Assembly (NCBI GenBank): GCA_027485235.1
Contig: JAIXRJ010000046.1
Span: 310,001 to 374,000 of the forward strand
Direction: 5' to 3'
Source: Comamonadaceae bacterium
GTDB taxonomy: Bacteria; Pseudomonadota; Gammaproteobacteria; Burkholderiales; Burkholderiaceae_C
DNA length: 64,000 bases
The notes below the pieces were generated by a model, which worked only from the letters and a program-made list of their open reading frames with translations, made no database searches and was not told where the DNA came from. Each line of letters starts with the position of its first letter. Within the stretch, counting starts at the first letter, position 1. The translations under genes and the position numbers were made by a program. This document shows positions 51,904 to 59,159 of the stretch, piece by piece.

Positions 51904-52581
51904 TCAGGGTGTCACGCACCAAGGCGCTTGGTCATGCACCAAGCCCATCCACAACACCCAAGACGACAAGCTCACCAAGGCCATGCCCGCCAACCGCACA
52001 CCCCAAGCGCCATCGCCCAGCGACTGCAAGCGCAAGAACAGCCATGGGCCGGTCCACAAGCTCAAACTCGATCCCGCAGCAAAGAATCCCATGCTGGTGG
52101 CACCCTTCGAAGGATCACCCGTCAAAGCCGCGACCATCAAGGCGGAGTAGAGCAAGCCGCAAGGCATCAATGCCCACAAAAGGCCCAGCAACAAGGGGGC
52201 GACTGAGCCGGAGCGTTGATGAAAAGGACGAACCCACGCCCAAAGACGGCGGGCCCCTGCATCAAGCCAAATCGGCTGACGCGCTTGCAGCACCAACACC
52301 AAGCCCAAAACGATGGCTGACAGGTGAAACAAAGTCCACAGTGGTCGCAAAGCTGCAGACTGTGTGGTGAGCCAGCCGAGGCCTTGCACACTGTAAGCGG
52401 CGACTGCTCCCAACGATGAATACCCCACCATCCGACCGATCTGAAAAGTCCAAAGTACACGCAGCCGGTGCTCCCCGGCCACTTTCCCCAGCCCTGCACA
52501 GGCTGCACCGCACATGGCAAGGCAATGAGGGCCCCCCAGAACCCCCATCATCAAAGCCGTGATGGCCAAAGAACTTTGCAT
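51904..52581 (-). CDS. TauE/SafE-like (UreH/DsbD-type) membrane protein near cbb3 locus
   Basis: The ATG at 52581 gives 225 residues with about six membrane helices. The start ALMMGVLGGPHCLAMCGAACAG carries the HCxxMCG motif and the centre LLWALMPCGLLYSALMVAAL carries MPCG, both typical of a membrane family (PF13386-like) repeatedly found beside cbb3 oxidase and copper genes. The paired Cys/His/Met residues would suit copper or heme/thiol handling. It is divergent from fnr, 282 bp away, with an FNR-like palindrome between them. Confidence 0.78.
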   Translation of the reverse strand: MQSSLAITALMMGVLGGPHCLAMCGAACAGLGKVAGEHRLRVLWTFQIGRMVGYSSLGAVAAYSVQGLGWLTTQSAALRPLWTLFHLSAIVLGLVLVLQARQPIWLDAGARRLWAWVRPFHQRSGSVAPLLLGLLWALMPCGLLYSALMVAALTGDPSKGATSMGFFAAGSSLSLWTGPWLFLRLQSLGDGAWGVRLAGMALVSLSSWVLWMGLVHDQAPWCVTP

Positions 52582-52762
52582 GTGCTTTCCTTGTGCACGC
52601 TGGTGCAGGCCCTGGGACTGAACCCAATGCAAATGGTTTTAACTCGATCTGATCGTGCGCATGTAACTGGACTTGACTTTGCCGATTGGTACGTGAGCCG
52701 TTTATGACCTGTGTCAATTCTTCTGCGGATTTGTCCGCATTTCTACGCAATAACTACATTTC

Positions 52763-52776
52763 TTGACAATTAACAA
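52763..52776. promoter_or_regulatory. FNR-like palindrome upstream of fnr
   Basis: TTGAC-AATT-AACAA differs from the FNR consensus TTGAT-n4-ATCAA at two positions (C for T and A for T). It lies 87 bp upstream of the fnr ATG and 182 bp upstream of the divergent membrane protein start. Autoregulation by FNR is plausible. Confidence 0.5.
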
Positions 52777-52863
52777 GTACGCGCAACATGGCGCTGGTGA
52801 TATCGCATTAAGCTTAAACCTTGATCCAAGGCAAGAAGCATTTGTTATCCACGAGACAACACC

Positions 52864-53586
52864 ATGAACCCACAAGCCATCAAAGTCGCCTGCTCCAATT
52901 GCAACCTGCGCGAGCTGTGCATGCCCTTGGGTTTGAACGCCCAGGAACTCCAACGGATTGATGAGTTGGTGGCGGTACGCCGCAAAGTCAAACGCGGGGA
53001 CACCTTGTTCACCAACGGTGAAAAATTCACCTCCCTGTACGCGATCCGAACCGGATTTTTCAAAACTTGTTTGGCTACCGAAGACGGACGCGACCAAGTG
53101 ACCGGTTTTCAGATGGCGGGCGAAATCATTGGGCTCGATGGCATCGTCAACGACCATCACACCTGTGATGCAGTGGCGCTGGAAGATGCTGAAATTTGTG
53201 TCATGCCATTTGACCGGATTGAAGAAATTTCCCGTGAAGTGACGGCTTTGCAACACCATGTTCACAAAATCATGAGCCGAGAAATCGTGCGCGAACATGG
53301 GGTCATGTTGATGTTGGGAAGCATGCGCGCAGAGGAACGTTTGGCCGCCTTTTTGCTCAACTTGGTACAGCGCTTGCACGCACGAGGCTTCTCGCAGTCG
53401 GAGCTGGTCTTGCGCATGACGCGTGAGGAGATTGGCAGCTATTTGGGACTGCAACTGGAAACTGTGAGTCGAACCTTCTCCAAATTTGTGGAAGAAGGCA
53501 TTGTCGAAGTCAAGCAACGTCATGTGCGGATTTTGAGCGCCGAAGATTTGCAACGATTGGTGAACAACGCGGCCGAATGCCATTGA
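52864..53586 (+). CDS. fnr: FNR-type oxygen-responsive Crp/Fnr regulator
   Basis: A 240-residue regulator. The [4Fe-4S] ligands are Cys10, Cys13 and Cys19 (CSNCNLRELC) and most likely Cys112 in ICVMPF, which aligns with the fourth FNR ligand. The cyclic-nucleotide-fold sensor region is followed by a dimer helix and a helix-turn-helix, REEIGSYLGLQLETVSRTFS, with the E-x2-SR residues that read TTGAT half-sites. It should activate the adjacent cco genes when oxygen is low. It is convergent with the last cco gene. Confidence 0.93.
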   Translation: MNPQAIKVACSNCNLRELCMPLGLNAQELQRIDELVAVRRKVKRGDTLFTNGEKFTSLYAIRTGFFKTCLATEDGRDQVTGFQMAGEIIGLDGIVNDHHTCDAVALEDAEICVMPFDRIEEISREVTALQHHVHKIMSREIVREHGVMLMLGSMRAEERLAAFLLNLVQRLHARGFSQSELVLRMTREEIGSYLGLQLETVSRTFSKFVEEGIVEVKQRHVRILSAEDLQRLVNNAAECH

Positions 53587-53622
53587 GCCAGGGATGGCCG
53601 CTGTGGTACCCGCCTTGCACCA

Positions 53623-53859
53623 TCAGTCCATGACTTCGGCAGATGATTTGGCCAGTAAGGTGGTGAGCCCACTGGACAGCATGGCTAAGCCCCAAAAAGC
53701 AAAAAAGGCCAAGGTGTAAATCGCCTGCCCGGACAAGTCCAAATCTCGACTGAACCAGTGCAGATCTTGCGGATCGACAAAAGCAAAAACCACCGCTTCC
53801 AACAAGCCTGCGACCAAAAAAGCAGGCCAGATGATCAACATCCAAGGTTTAGCGCGCAT
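53623..53859 (-). CDS. Small two-helix membrane protein at the end of the cco operon
   Basis: The ATG at 53859 (AGGA ribosome site 7 bp upstream) gives 78 residues; an upstream TTG overlapping the fixH stop is a weaker alternative. Two hydrophobic helices are visible: WMLIIWPAFLVAGLLEAVVFAF and IYTLAFFAFWGLAMLSSGLTTLL, joined by an acidic loop (DPQDLHWFSRDLDL). I do not recognise the family from sequence, but the place, directly after fixH and last in the cco gene run, suggests a role in oxidase assembly. Confidence 0.65.
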   Translation of the reverse strand: MRAKPWMLIIWPAFLVAGLLEAVVFAFVDPQDLHWFSRDLDLSGQAIYTLAFFAFWGLAMLSSGLTTLLAKSSAEVMD

Positions 53860-53876
53860 GGGTTGGTCCTGAAAAA

Positions 53877-54188
53877 TCAAGGTTTGGCAGGCATGGCCGC
53901 TGGCCCGTTGACGTTCTCAGCTTGGCCCAAATCATCCTTGGCACTGGGCAATTGGGCTGTGGCGGAATGGTTGCGCCCTTGCATTGCGGGCGCATGCGAG
54001 ATGCCTTGGCGTTCTCGCAGGGCGGTTCGGGGGGGGTCAGTGATCACTGGATCGGGATTGCTCACGGCGAGGTAAAAGGTGGTCAAACTGGCCACCACCA
54101 CCACCGCGGGCCCTGCCACCACCATCCAAGCCATGCCAAAACGCCACCATGGCTGTCCCGCTTGTTTCGATTTCAGAGTGTTGCTCAT
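53877..54188 (-). CDS. ccoH: FixH/CcoH family protein
   Basis: A 103-residue single-span protein. WWRFGMAWMVVAGPAVVVVA, followed by FYLAVSNPDPVITD, is the FixH signature: a short cytoplasmic N-terminus, one membrane helix and a periplasmic tail. CcoH/FixH helps assemble the cbb3 oxidase. The tail here looks shorter and less conserved than in many relatives (ends MPAKP), so the C-terminal part may have diverged. It starts 27 bp after ccoG. Confidence 0.82.
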   Translation of the reverse strand: MSNTLKSKQAGQPWWRFGMAWMVVAGPAVVVVASLTTFYLAVSNPDPVITDPPRTALRERQGISHAPAMQGRNHSATAQLPSAKDDLGQAENVNGPAAMPAKP

Positions 54189-54215
54189 GGGTGTCTTTCT
54201 GCAATGACGGGCTGC

Positions 54216-55685
54216 TCAACGGGGGATCAAGAACACGGTTTTTTCACTCAGATGCCCCATGGAGGGGCCTATTGAAGGACCTGTGGATTGCCGCGCATGC
54301 ACGTGGAACTGAATGGGATGTGCACCAGAAAGGGCCGCATCCTGGGGGACCTGCAATTGCACCGAAATCCAGCGTGATTCGGTGGCATTGACCTGAACTT
54401 CTGGCTCACTCGTCAAAACCAATCCCGGCAAACCGGCAACCTCCAAACGAAACGTCAGCGCCTGTTCGGCAGCGTTCATGATCTGCAATCGGTACACGTT
54501 TTCAATCTGGCCACCGCCCACGGAGCGGGCCAGCATGGTGCGGTCACGGACGATGTCCACCTTGAAGGGCAGACGCAACCACAAGGACACGCCAACGCCC
54601 AGGATGATGGCCAACAGCACAGCGCTGTAAATCAGCACACGGGGCCGAAAAATACGTCGCACCATTTGGGCACCACTCCAGCCATGGTCCAACGCGTTTT
54701 GCGTCGAGAACTTGACCAGACCACGCGCATAGCCGACCTTATCCATCACGCTGTCGCAGACATCGGCGCAAGCCCCGCAACCAATGCACTCGTATTGCAG
54801 GCCCTGACGGATGTCGATGCCCGTGGGACAGACCTGAACACACAAAGTGCAGTCCACGCATGCGCCCAGACCCAACGCTTGCGGGTCTGCTTTTTTGGAA
54901 CGGGCACCGCGCGGCTCACCACGCGCTTCGTTGTAAGTGACGATCAAAGTGTCCCTGTCGAACATGGCGCTTTGAAAGCGCGCATAGGGACACATGTATT
55001 TACACACCTGTTCGCGCATGAAGCCCGCATTGCCATACGTGGCGAAGCTGTAAAACAGGATCCAGAAAACTTCCCAAGGGCCAAAACCCAGTGACAAGAT
55101 GGACGCCGTCAACTCGCGGATAGGCGTGAAGTAACCCACAAAGCTCAAACCCGTCCAGAGCGATAGGACGGCCCAGGTCAATTGCTTGCCCGTTTTGCGC
55201 CAGACTTTGTTGAAGCTCAAGGGCGCGGCATCCAGGCGCATTCGAGCCGACCGGTCGCCCTCAAAGTGGTGTTCGATCCAGGTGAAAATTTCGGTGTAAA
55301 CGGTTTGCGGGCAGGCGAAGCCACACCACAAGCGTCCGGCCACGGCCGTGAACAAAAACAGTGTCAGAGCAGAGATGACCAGCAAGGCTGTGAGGTAAAT
55401 GAAGTCTTGCGGATAAAGCACCAAGCCAAAGATGTAAAAACGCCGGGCACCCAAATCAAACAAAACCGCTTGACGCTGCCCCCACTCCAGCCAAGGCAAG
55501 CCATAAAAGACCCCTTGGGTGAGGGCCACCATGAGCCAGCGCCCTTGGGCAAAATTGCCCTGCACACTGCGGGGGTAGATTTTGGGCTGCCTTTGGTACA
55601 AGGACACCATCTCCACCCCGTCCTCCACGGGCACGGGGGTGATCGGGATCACACTGGGAGGCGAGCGGTCTTTGCGGGTGGACAA
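54216..55685 (-). CDS. ccoG: Cytochrome c oxidase accessory protein CcoG (FixG, RdxA)
   Basis: A 489-residue membrane iron-sulfur protein. The start appears to be a TTG at 55685, because the N-terminus from there (STRKDRSPPSVIPITPVPVE then SLYQRQPKIYPRSVQG) matches the family; there is no strong ribosome site. About five membrane segments include the GRLWCGFACPQTVYTEIF region, and two [4Fe-4S] motifs are CVDCTLCVQVCPTG and CIGCGACADVCDS. The C-terminal half is a periplasmic immunoglobulin-like domain. CcoG is a cupric reductase for copper delivery to CcoN. Confidence 0.92.
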   Translation of the reverse strand: MSTRKDRSPPSVIPITPVPVEDGVEMVSLYQRQPKIYPRSVQGNFAQGRWLMVALTQGVFYGLPWLEWGQRQAVLFDLGARRFYIFGLVLYPQDFIYLTALLVISALTLFLFTAVAGRLWCGFACPQTVYTEIFTWIEHHFEGDRSARMRLDAAPLSFNKVWRKTGKQLTWAVLSLWTGLSFVGYFTPIRELTASILSLGFGPWEVFWILFYSFATYGNAGFMREQVCKYMCPYARFQSAMFDRDTLIVTYNEARGEPRGARSKKADPQALGLGACVDCTLCVQVCPTGIDIRQGLQYECIGCGACADVCDSVMDKVGYARGLVKFSTQNALDHGWSGAQMVRRIFRPRVLIYSAVLLAIILGVGVSLWLRLPFKVDIVRDRTMLARSVGGGQIENVYRLQIMNAAEQALTFRLEVAGLPGLVLTSEPEVQVNATESRWISVQLQVPQDAALSGAHPIQFHVHARQSTGPSIGPSMGHLSEKTVFLIPR

Positions 55686-55743
55686 AATAGGAACTCTGGT
55701 TCAAATCCAACAACGGGACCAAGCCGTCCCTTGGAGAATGACA

Positions 55744-56676
55744 TCACTTGGCAGGGCTGACTGCAACGCTGGAGATGGGCTTGTTGGACAAACCCCAGAC
55801 ATACGAAGCCAGGACATGGATTTGACCTTCGGTCAACTTGTCGGCCTGCGCCGGCATCTGGTTGACCTTGCCCTGGGTGATGATGCTCACGATGGCGTTC
55901 TCACCCCAGCCGTGTAACCAAATGGCGTCGGTCAAATTGGGCGCACCCAAAGCGAAGTTACCCTTGCCGTCCATGCCGTGGCAAGCCGCGCAAGCGCCAT
56001 ATTTAGACTTGCCGAGTTGTGCGCGCAAAGAGTCATGCGGACTGCCCGACATGCTGAGCACATAGTGCGCCAAGTTGCGCACATCTTCAGGCGTGCCTAC
56101 CGAAGCGGCCATGGGGGGCATATTGCCCGCGCGGCCTTGTAACAAGCTGGTTTTGATGGCGTCGGTTGTGCCTCCGTAGAGCCAATCTGCATCGGTCAAA
56201 TTGGGAAAGCCTTTGCTGCCGCGTGCGTCAGAGCCGTGGCACTGGGCGCAGTTGTTCATGAACAAGCTCTCGCCGATGGCCAAAGCCTGCGGGTCTTTGG
56301 ACAAGTCTTCGGCGGGCATGCCCAAGAACTTGGCGAACAAGGGGGCCACTTCCGCCTTGCCTTTGGCCACTTCCGCATCATATTGACTCGCCGAAGACCA
56401 GCCCAATTGGCCGGCCAAACGGCCTGCACCCGGGTACAGAGCCAGGTAAAACAAGGAAAAGACAATGGTGATCACGAACAAGCCCACCCACCACCGCGGC
56501 AGTGGATTGTTCATCTCGCGCAGGTCACCGTCCCAGACGTGCCCAGTGGTGTTGTCTTGGGCTGTCATGGCCTTGGCCTTGCCACTGAACCACAGCAAAA
56601 GCAAACAGGCCACGATGCTGACCAAGGTGATACCGGCCACATACAGGTGCCAAAAGTTGCTGACAAAGTCACTCAT
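55744..56676 (-). CDS. ccoP: cbb3-type cytochrome c oxidase subunit III, diheme
   Basis: A 310-residue diheme c-type cytochrome. Two N-terminal membrane helices (VAGITLVSIVACLLLLWF and WWVGLFVITIVFSLFYLAL) precede two heme-binding sites, CAQCH at 143-147 and CAACH at 229-233, with the later axial Met residues in NMPPM and NQMPAQ. It passes electrons to CcoN. It starts 36 bp after ccoQ and precedes ccoG by 58 bp. Confidence 0.95.
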   Translation of the reverse strand: MSDFVSNFWHLYVAGITLVSIVACLLLLWFSGKAKAMTAQDNTTGHVWDGDLREMNNPLPRWWVGLFVITIVFSLFYLALYPGAGRLAGQLGWSSASQYDAEVAKGKAEVAPLFAKFLGMPAEDLSKDPQALAIGESLFMNNCAQCHGSDARGSKGFPNLTDADWLYGGTTDAIKTSLLQGRAGNMPPMAASVGTPEDVRNLAHYVLSMSGSPHDSLRAQLGKSKYGACAACHGMDGKGNFALGAPNLTDAIWLHGWGENAIVSIITQGKVNQMPAQADKLTEGQIHVLASYVWGLSNKPISSVAVSPAK

Positions 56677-56712
56677 GGGGATTCCTTTGTTTTTTCTGAA
56701 CTCAAAGACCGC

Positions 56713-56853
56713 TCAGTCGTCCTGGCGAAACGGCAGTTGTGCCGCTTCGTCGAAACTGGCCTGGTTACGGCGCGACCAAGCCCACACCACGATGCCCACA
56801 AAGGCGGCAAAAGCGAGCAAGGTCACGATGGATCGCAATGTATTGATGTCCAT
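56713..56853 (-). CDS. ccoQ: cbb3-type cytochrome c oxidase subunit CcoQ (46 aa)
   Basis: Read directly from the sequence: the ATG at 56853 opens a 46-codon frame ending at 56713. The product starts MDINTLRSIVTLLAFAAF, has one membrane helix followed by VVWAWSRRNQASFDEAAQLP, and ends FRQDD. This is the CcoQ/FixQ pattern: a small single-span protein with an arginine-rich cytoplasmic end. It stabilises the oxidase and lies between ccoO (6 bp gap) and ccoP. Confidence 0.9.
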   Translation of the reverse strand: MDINTLRSIVTLLAFAAFVGIVVWAWSRRNQASFDEAAQLPFRQDD

Positions 56854-56859
56854 GGCTGT

Positions 56860-57489
56860 TCATTGTTTGCGGTGGATGCCCAAGACTTGCAGGTAGGCGA
56901 TCACCGCGTCCAACTCGGTTTTGTCCTTCACATCGGCAGCGGCTTTGGCAATCTCGGCTTCGCTGTAAGGAGCCCCCAAAGTGCGCAGGCCGGACATGTG
57001 CGCGGTGATGGTGCTGGCATCGGCCTGGCTTTTCGCCAGCCATGGGTAGGCGGGCATGTTGGACTCAGGCACCAGATCGCGCGGGTTGGTCAAGTGAATG
57101 CGGTGCCATTCGTCGCTGTAGCGGCCACCCACGCGGGCCAAATCAGGACCGGTGCGTTTGCTGCCCCACTGAAAAGGACGATCATAGATGAACTCCCCAG
57201 CCAGAGAATAAGGGCCGTATCGCAGGGTCTCGGCGCGCAAGGGGCGGATCATTTGAGAGTGACAGTTGTAACAACCTTCGCGAACGTAGATGTCGCGCCC
57301 CACCACTTGCAAGGCGGTGTAGGGCTTGAGACCTGGCACAGGCTCTGTGGTGGACTTCTGGAAGAACAAGGGCACGATCTCGACCATACCGCCGACCAGC
57401 AGCACCAGCAAAATCAGCACGATCATCAGGAAGTTGTTGGTCTCGACCTTTTCGTGCGAAAAACCGCCTGTTTTTGGAGTTTCAGCCAT
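56860..57489 (-). CDS. ccoO: cbb3-type cytochrome c oxidase subunit II, monoheme
   Basis: The ATG at 57489 gives 209 residues. One N-terminal membrane helix ([22 protein letters not shown]) is followed by [13 protein letters not shown] with the heme c motif CYNCH, and [16 protein letters not shown] plus the Met ligand in SNMPAYPWL. It shuttles electrons from CcoP to CcoN. It begins 13 bp after ccoN and the upstream open frame inside ccoN is not used. Confidence 0.95.
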   Translation of the reverse strand: MAETPKTGGFSHEKVETNNFLMIVLILLVLLVGGMVEIVPLFFQKSTTEPVPGLKPYTALQVVGRDIYVREGCYNCHSQMIRPLRAETLRYGPYSLAGEFIYDRPFQWGSKRTGPDLARVGGRYSDEWHRIHLTNPRDLVPESNMPAYPWLAKSQADASTITAHMSGLRTLGAPYSEAEIAKAAADVKDKTELDAVIAYLQVLGIHRKQ

Positions 57490-57502
57490 GTTGCATTCCT
57501 TT

Positions 57503-58939
57503 TCAGGCGTAAGCCGCGAGGCCGGGGATACGGACTTCAACCGAACGGCCTTGGGCCACGGTCTTGAGGGTGTTCCAGAGCATGATGAGCATGCCGCCGA
57601 AGTACAGCAATCCGCCCAACAAACGCAACACATAAAACGGGTAAGTGGCTTTGACCGACTCGACGAAGGTGTAGGTCAAGGTGCCGTCCGCGTTGATGGC
57701 TCGCCACATCAGGCCCTGCATCACACCTGCAATCCACATGGCGGCGATGTAGATCACGATGCCAATGGTGGCGACCCAGAAGTGAACTTCAATGGCTTTG
57801 AGGCTGTACATCTGTTTTTGGCCAAACAGACGGGGGATCAGGTAATACATGGAGCCCATGGTCACGAGACCCACCCAGCCCAAGGCCCCTGAGTGCACAT
57901 GGCCCACGGTCCAGTCGGTGTAATGGCTCAAGGCATTGACGGTTTTGATGGACATCATCGGGCCTTCGAAGGTCGACATGCCATAAAAAGACAGGGATAC
58001 GATCAAAAAGCGAAGGATCGGGTCGTCGCGCAGTTTGTGCCAGGCCCCCGATAAAGTCATGATGCCGTTGATCATGCCGCCCCAACTGGGAGCCAACAAA
58101 ATGAGTGAGAACACCATGCCCAGAGATTGGGTCCAATCAGGCAAGGCGGTGTAGTGAAGGTGGTGCGGACCCGCCCACATGTAGGTGAAGATCAAGGCCC
58201 AGAAGTGCACGATCGACAGGCGATACGAGTACACAGGGCGCTCGGCTTGCTTGGGAACGAAGTAATACATCATGCCCAAAAAGCCTGCCGTCAAAAAGAA
58301 GCCCACGGCGTTGTGGCCGTACCACCACTGCACCATGGCGTCCTGCACACCGGCATAGGCCGAATACGACTTCATCATGCCCACCGGCAGTGCGGCCCCG
58401 TTGACCAAGTGAAGCAAGGCCACGGCAATGATGAAGGCACCAAAAAACCAGTTGGCCACATAAATGTGACGCACTTTTCGCGTGCCTATGGTGCCAAAGA
58501 AAACAATGGCGAACGACACCCAAACCAGGGTGATCAGGATGTCAATCGGCCATTCCAGCTCGGCATATTCTTTGCCTTGGGTAAAACCCAGCGGCAATGA
58601 GACAGCGGCCGAAACGATGACCAGTTGCCAGCCCCAAAAAGTGAAAGCAGCCAACCGGTCGTTGAACAAGCGCACATTGCAGGTGCGCTGCACCACGTAA
58701 TAAGCCGCTGCGAACAAGCCGCAGCCACCAAACGCAAAAATCACCGCGTTGGTGTGCAATGGGCGTAAGCGGCCGTAGCTGAGCCAAGAAATGCCAAAGT
58801 TGAGCTCGGGCCAGGCCAGCTGAGCCGCGATGACCACGCCCACCAGCATGCCGACTACACCCCAGACCACCGTCATGAGGGTGAACTGCCGGACCACCTT
58901 GTCGTTGTATGTCGTCGCCTGCGTGTTGGAAAATTTCAT
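57503..58939 (-). CDS. ccoN: cbb3-type cytochrome c oxidase subunit I
   Basis: A 478-residue heme-copper oxidase subunit, 12 membrane helices, start ATG 58939. [21 protein letters not shown] holds the low-spin heme ligand His; [21 protein letters not shown] holds the copper-B His and the Tyr region, and [17 protein letters not shown] holds the remaining heme/copper His residues. It reduces oxygen at high affinity. An FNR palindrome lies 57 bp upstream, inside the end of ccoS. Confidence 0.96.
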   Translation of the reverse strand: MKFSNTQATTYNDKVVRQFTLMTVVWGVVGMLVGVVIAAQLAWPELNFGISWLSYGRLRPLHTNAVIFAFGGCGLFAAAYYVVQRTCNVRLFNDRLAAFTFWGWQLVIVSAAVSLPLGFTQGKEYAELEWPIDILITLVWVSFAIVFFGTIGTRKVRHIYVANWFFGAFIIAVALLHLVNGAALPVGMMKSYSAYAGVQDAMVQWWYGHNAVGFFLTAGFLGMMYYFVPKQAERPVYSYRLSIVHFWALIFTYMWAGPHHLHYTALPDWTQSLGMVFSLILLAPSWGGMINGIMTLSGAWHKLRDDPILRFLIVSLSFYGMSTFEGPMMSIKTVNALSHYTDWTVGHVHSGALGWVGLVTMGSMYYLIPRLFGQKQMYSLKAIEVHFWVATIGIVIYIAAMWIAGVMQGLMWRAINADGTLTYTFVESVKATYPFYVLRLLGGLLYFGGMLIMLWNTLKTVAQGRSVEVRIPGLAAYA

Positions 58940-58995
58940 TTGTGTCTCTTTTAAAAAGTCCCATGCAAGTTTGCTGCGGTGCATCCCTTGAGCCC

Positions 58996-59009
58996 TTGAT
59001 CAAAATCAA
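58996..59009. promoter_or_regulatory. FNR box upstream of ccoN (overlaps ccoS stop)
   Basis: TTGAT-CAAA-ATCAA is a perfect match to the FNR consensus. It lies 57 bp upstream of the ccoN ATG and covers the ccoS stop codon (59006-59008). FNR bound here would start transcription of ccoNOQP under low oxygen independently of ccoIS. Confidence 0.88.
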
Positions 59010-59143
59010 TCCTTGCGCAAAATGCGTTCACCTTCGGCCTCCATGTCTTCAAATTGGCCGCGGTGAATCGCCCACCACAAACCCGCCAAGATGAAAAACA
59101 CCAAAGTAACGGACAAAGGAATCAACAGGTAAAGGATGTCCAT
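59006..59143 (-). CDS. ccoS: cbb3-type oxidase assembly protein CcoS (45 aa)
   Basis: Read directly from the sequence: the ATG at 59143 opens 45 codons ending at 59006. The product starts MDILYLLIPLSVTLVFFILA, then GLWWAIHRGQFEDMEAEGER and ends ILRKD. The single N-terminal helix followed by FDDME-like motif (here FEDMEAEGERIL) is the CcoS signature. CcoS is needed for heme and copper insertion into CcoN. It starts 16 bp after ccoI, so the two are one operon. Confidence 0.92.
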   Translation of the reverse strand: MDILYLLIPLSVTLVFFILAGLWWAIHRGQFEDMEAEGERILRKD

Positions 59144-59159
59144 GCGAGATCTTTTCTGC

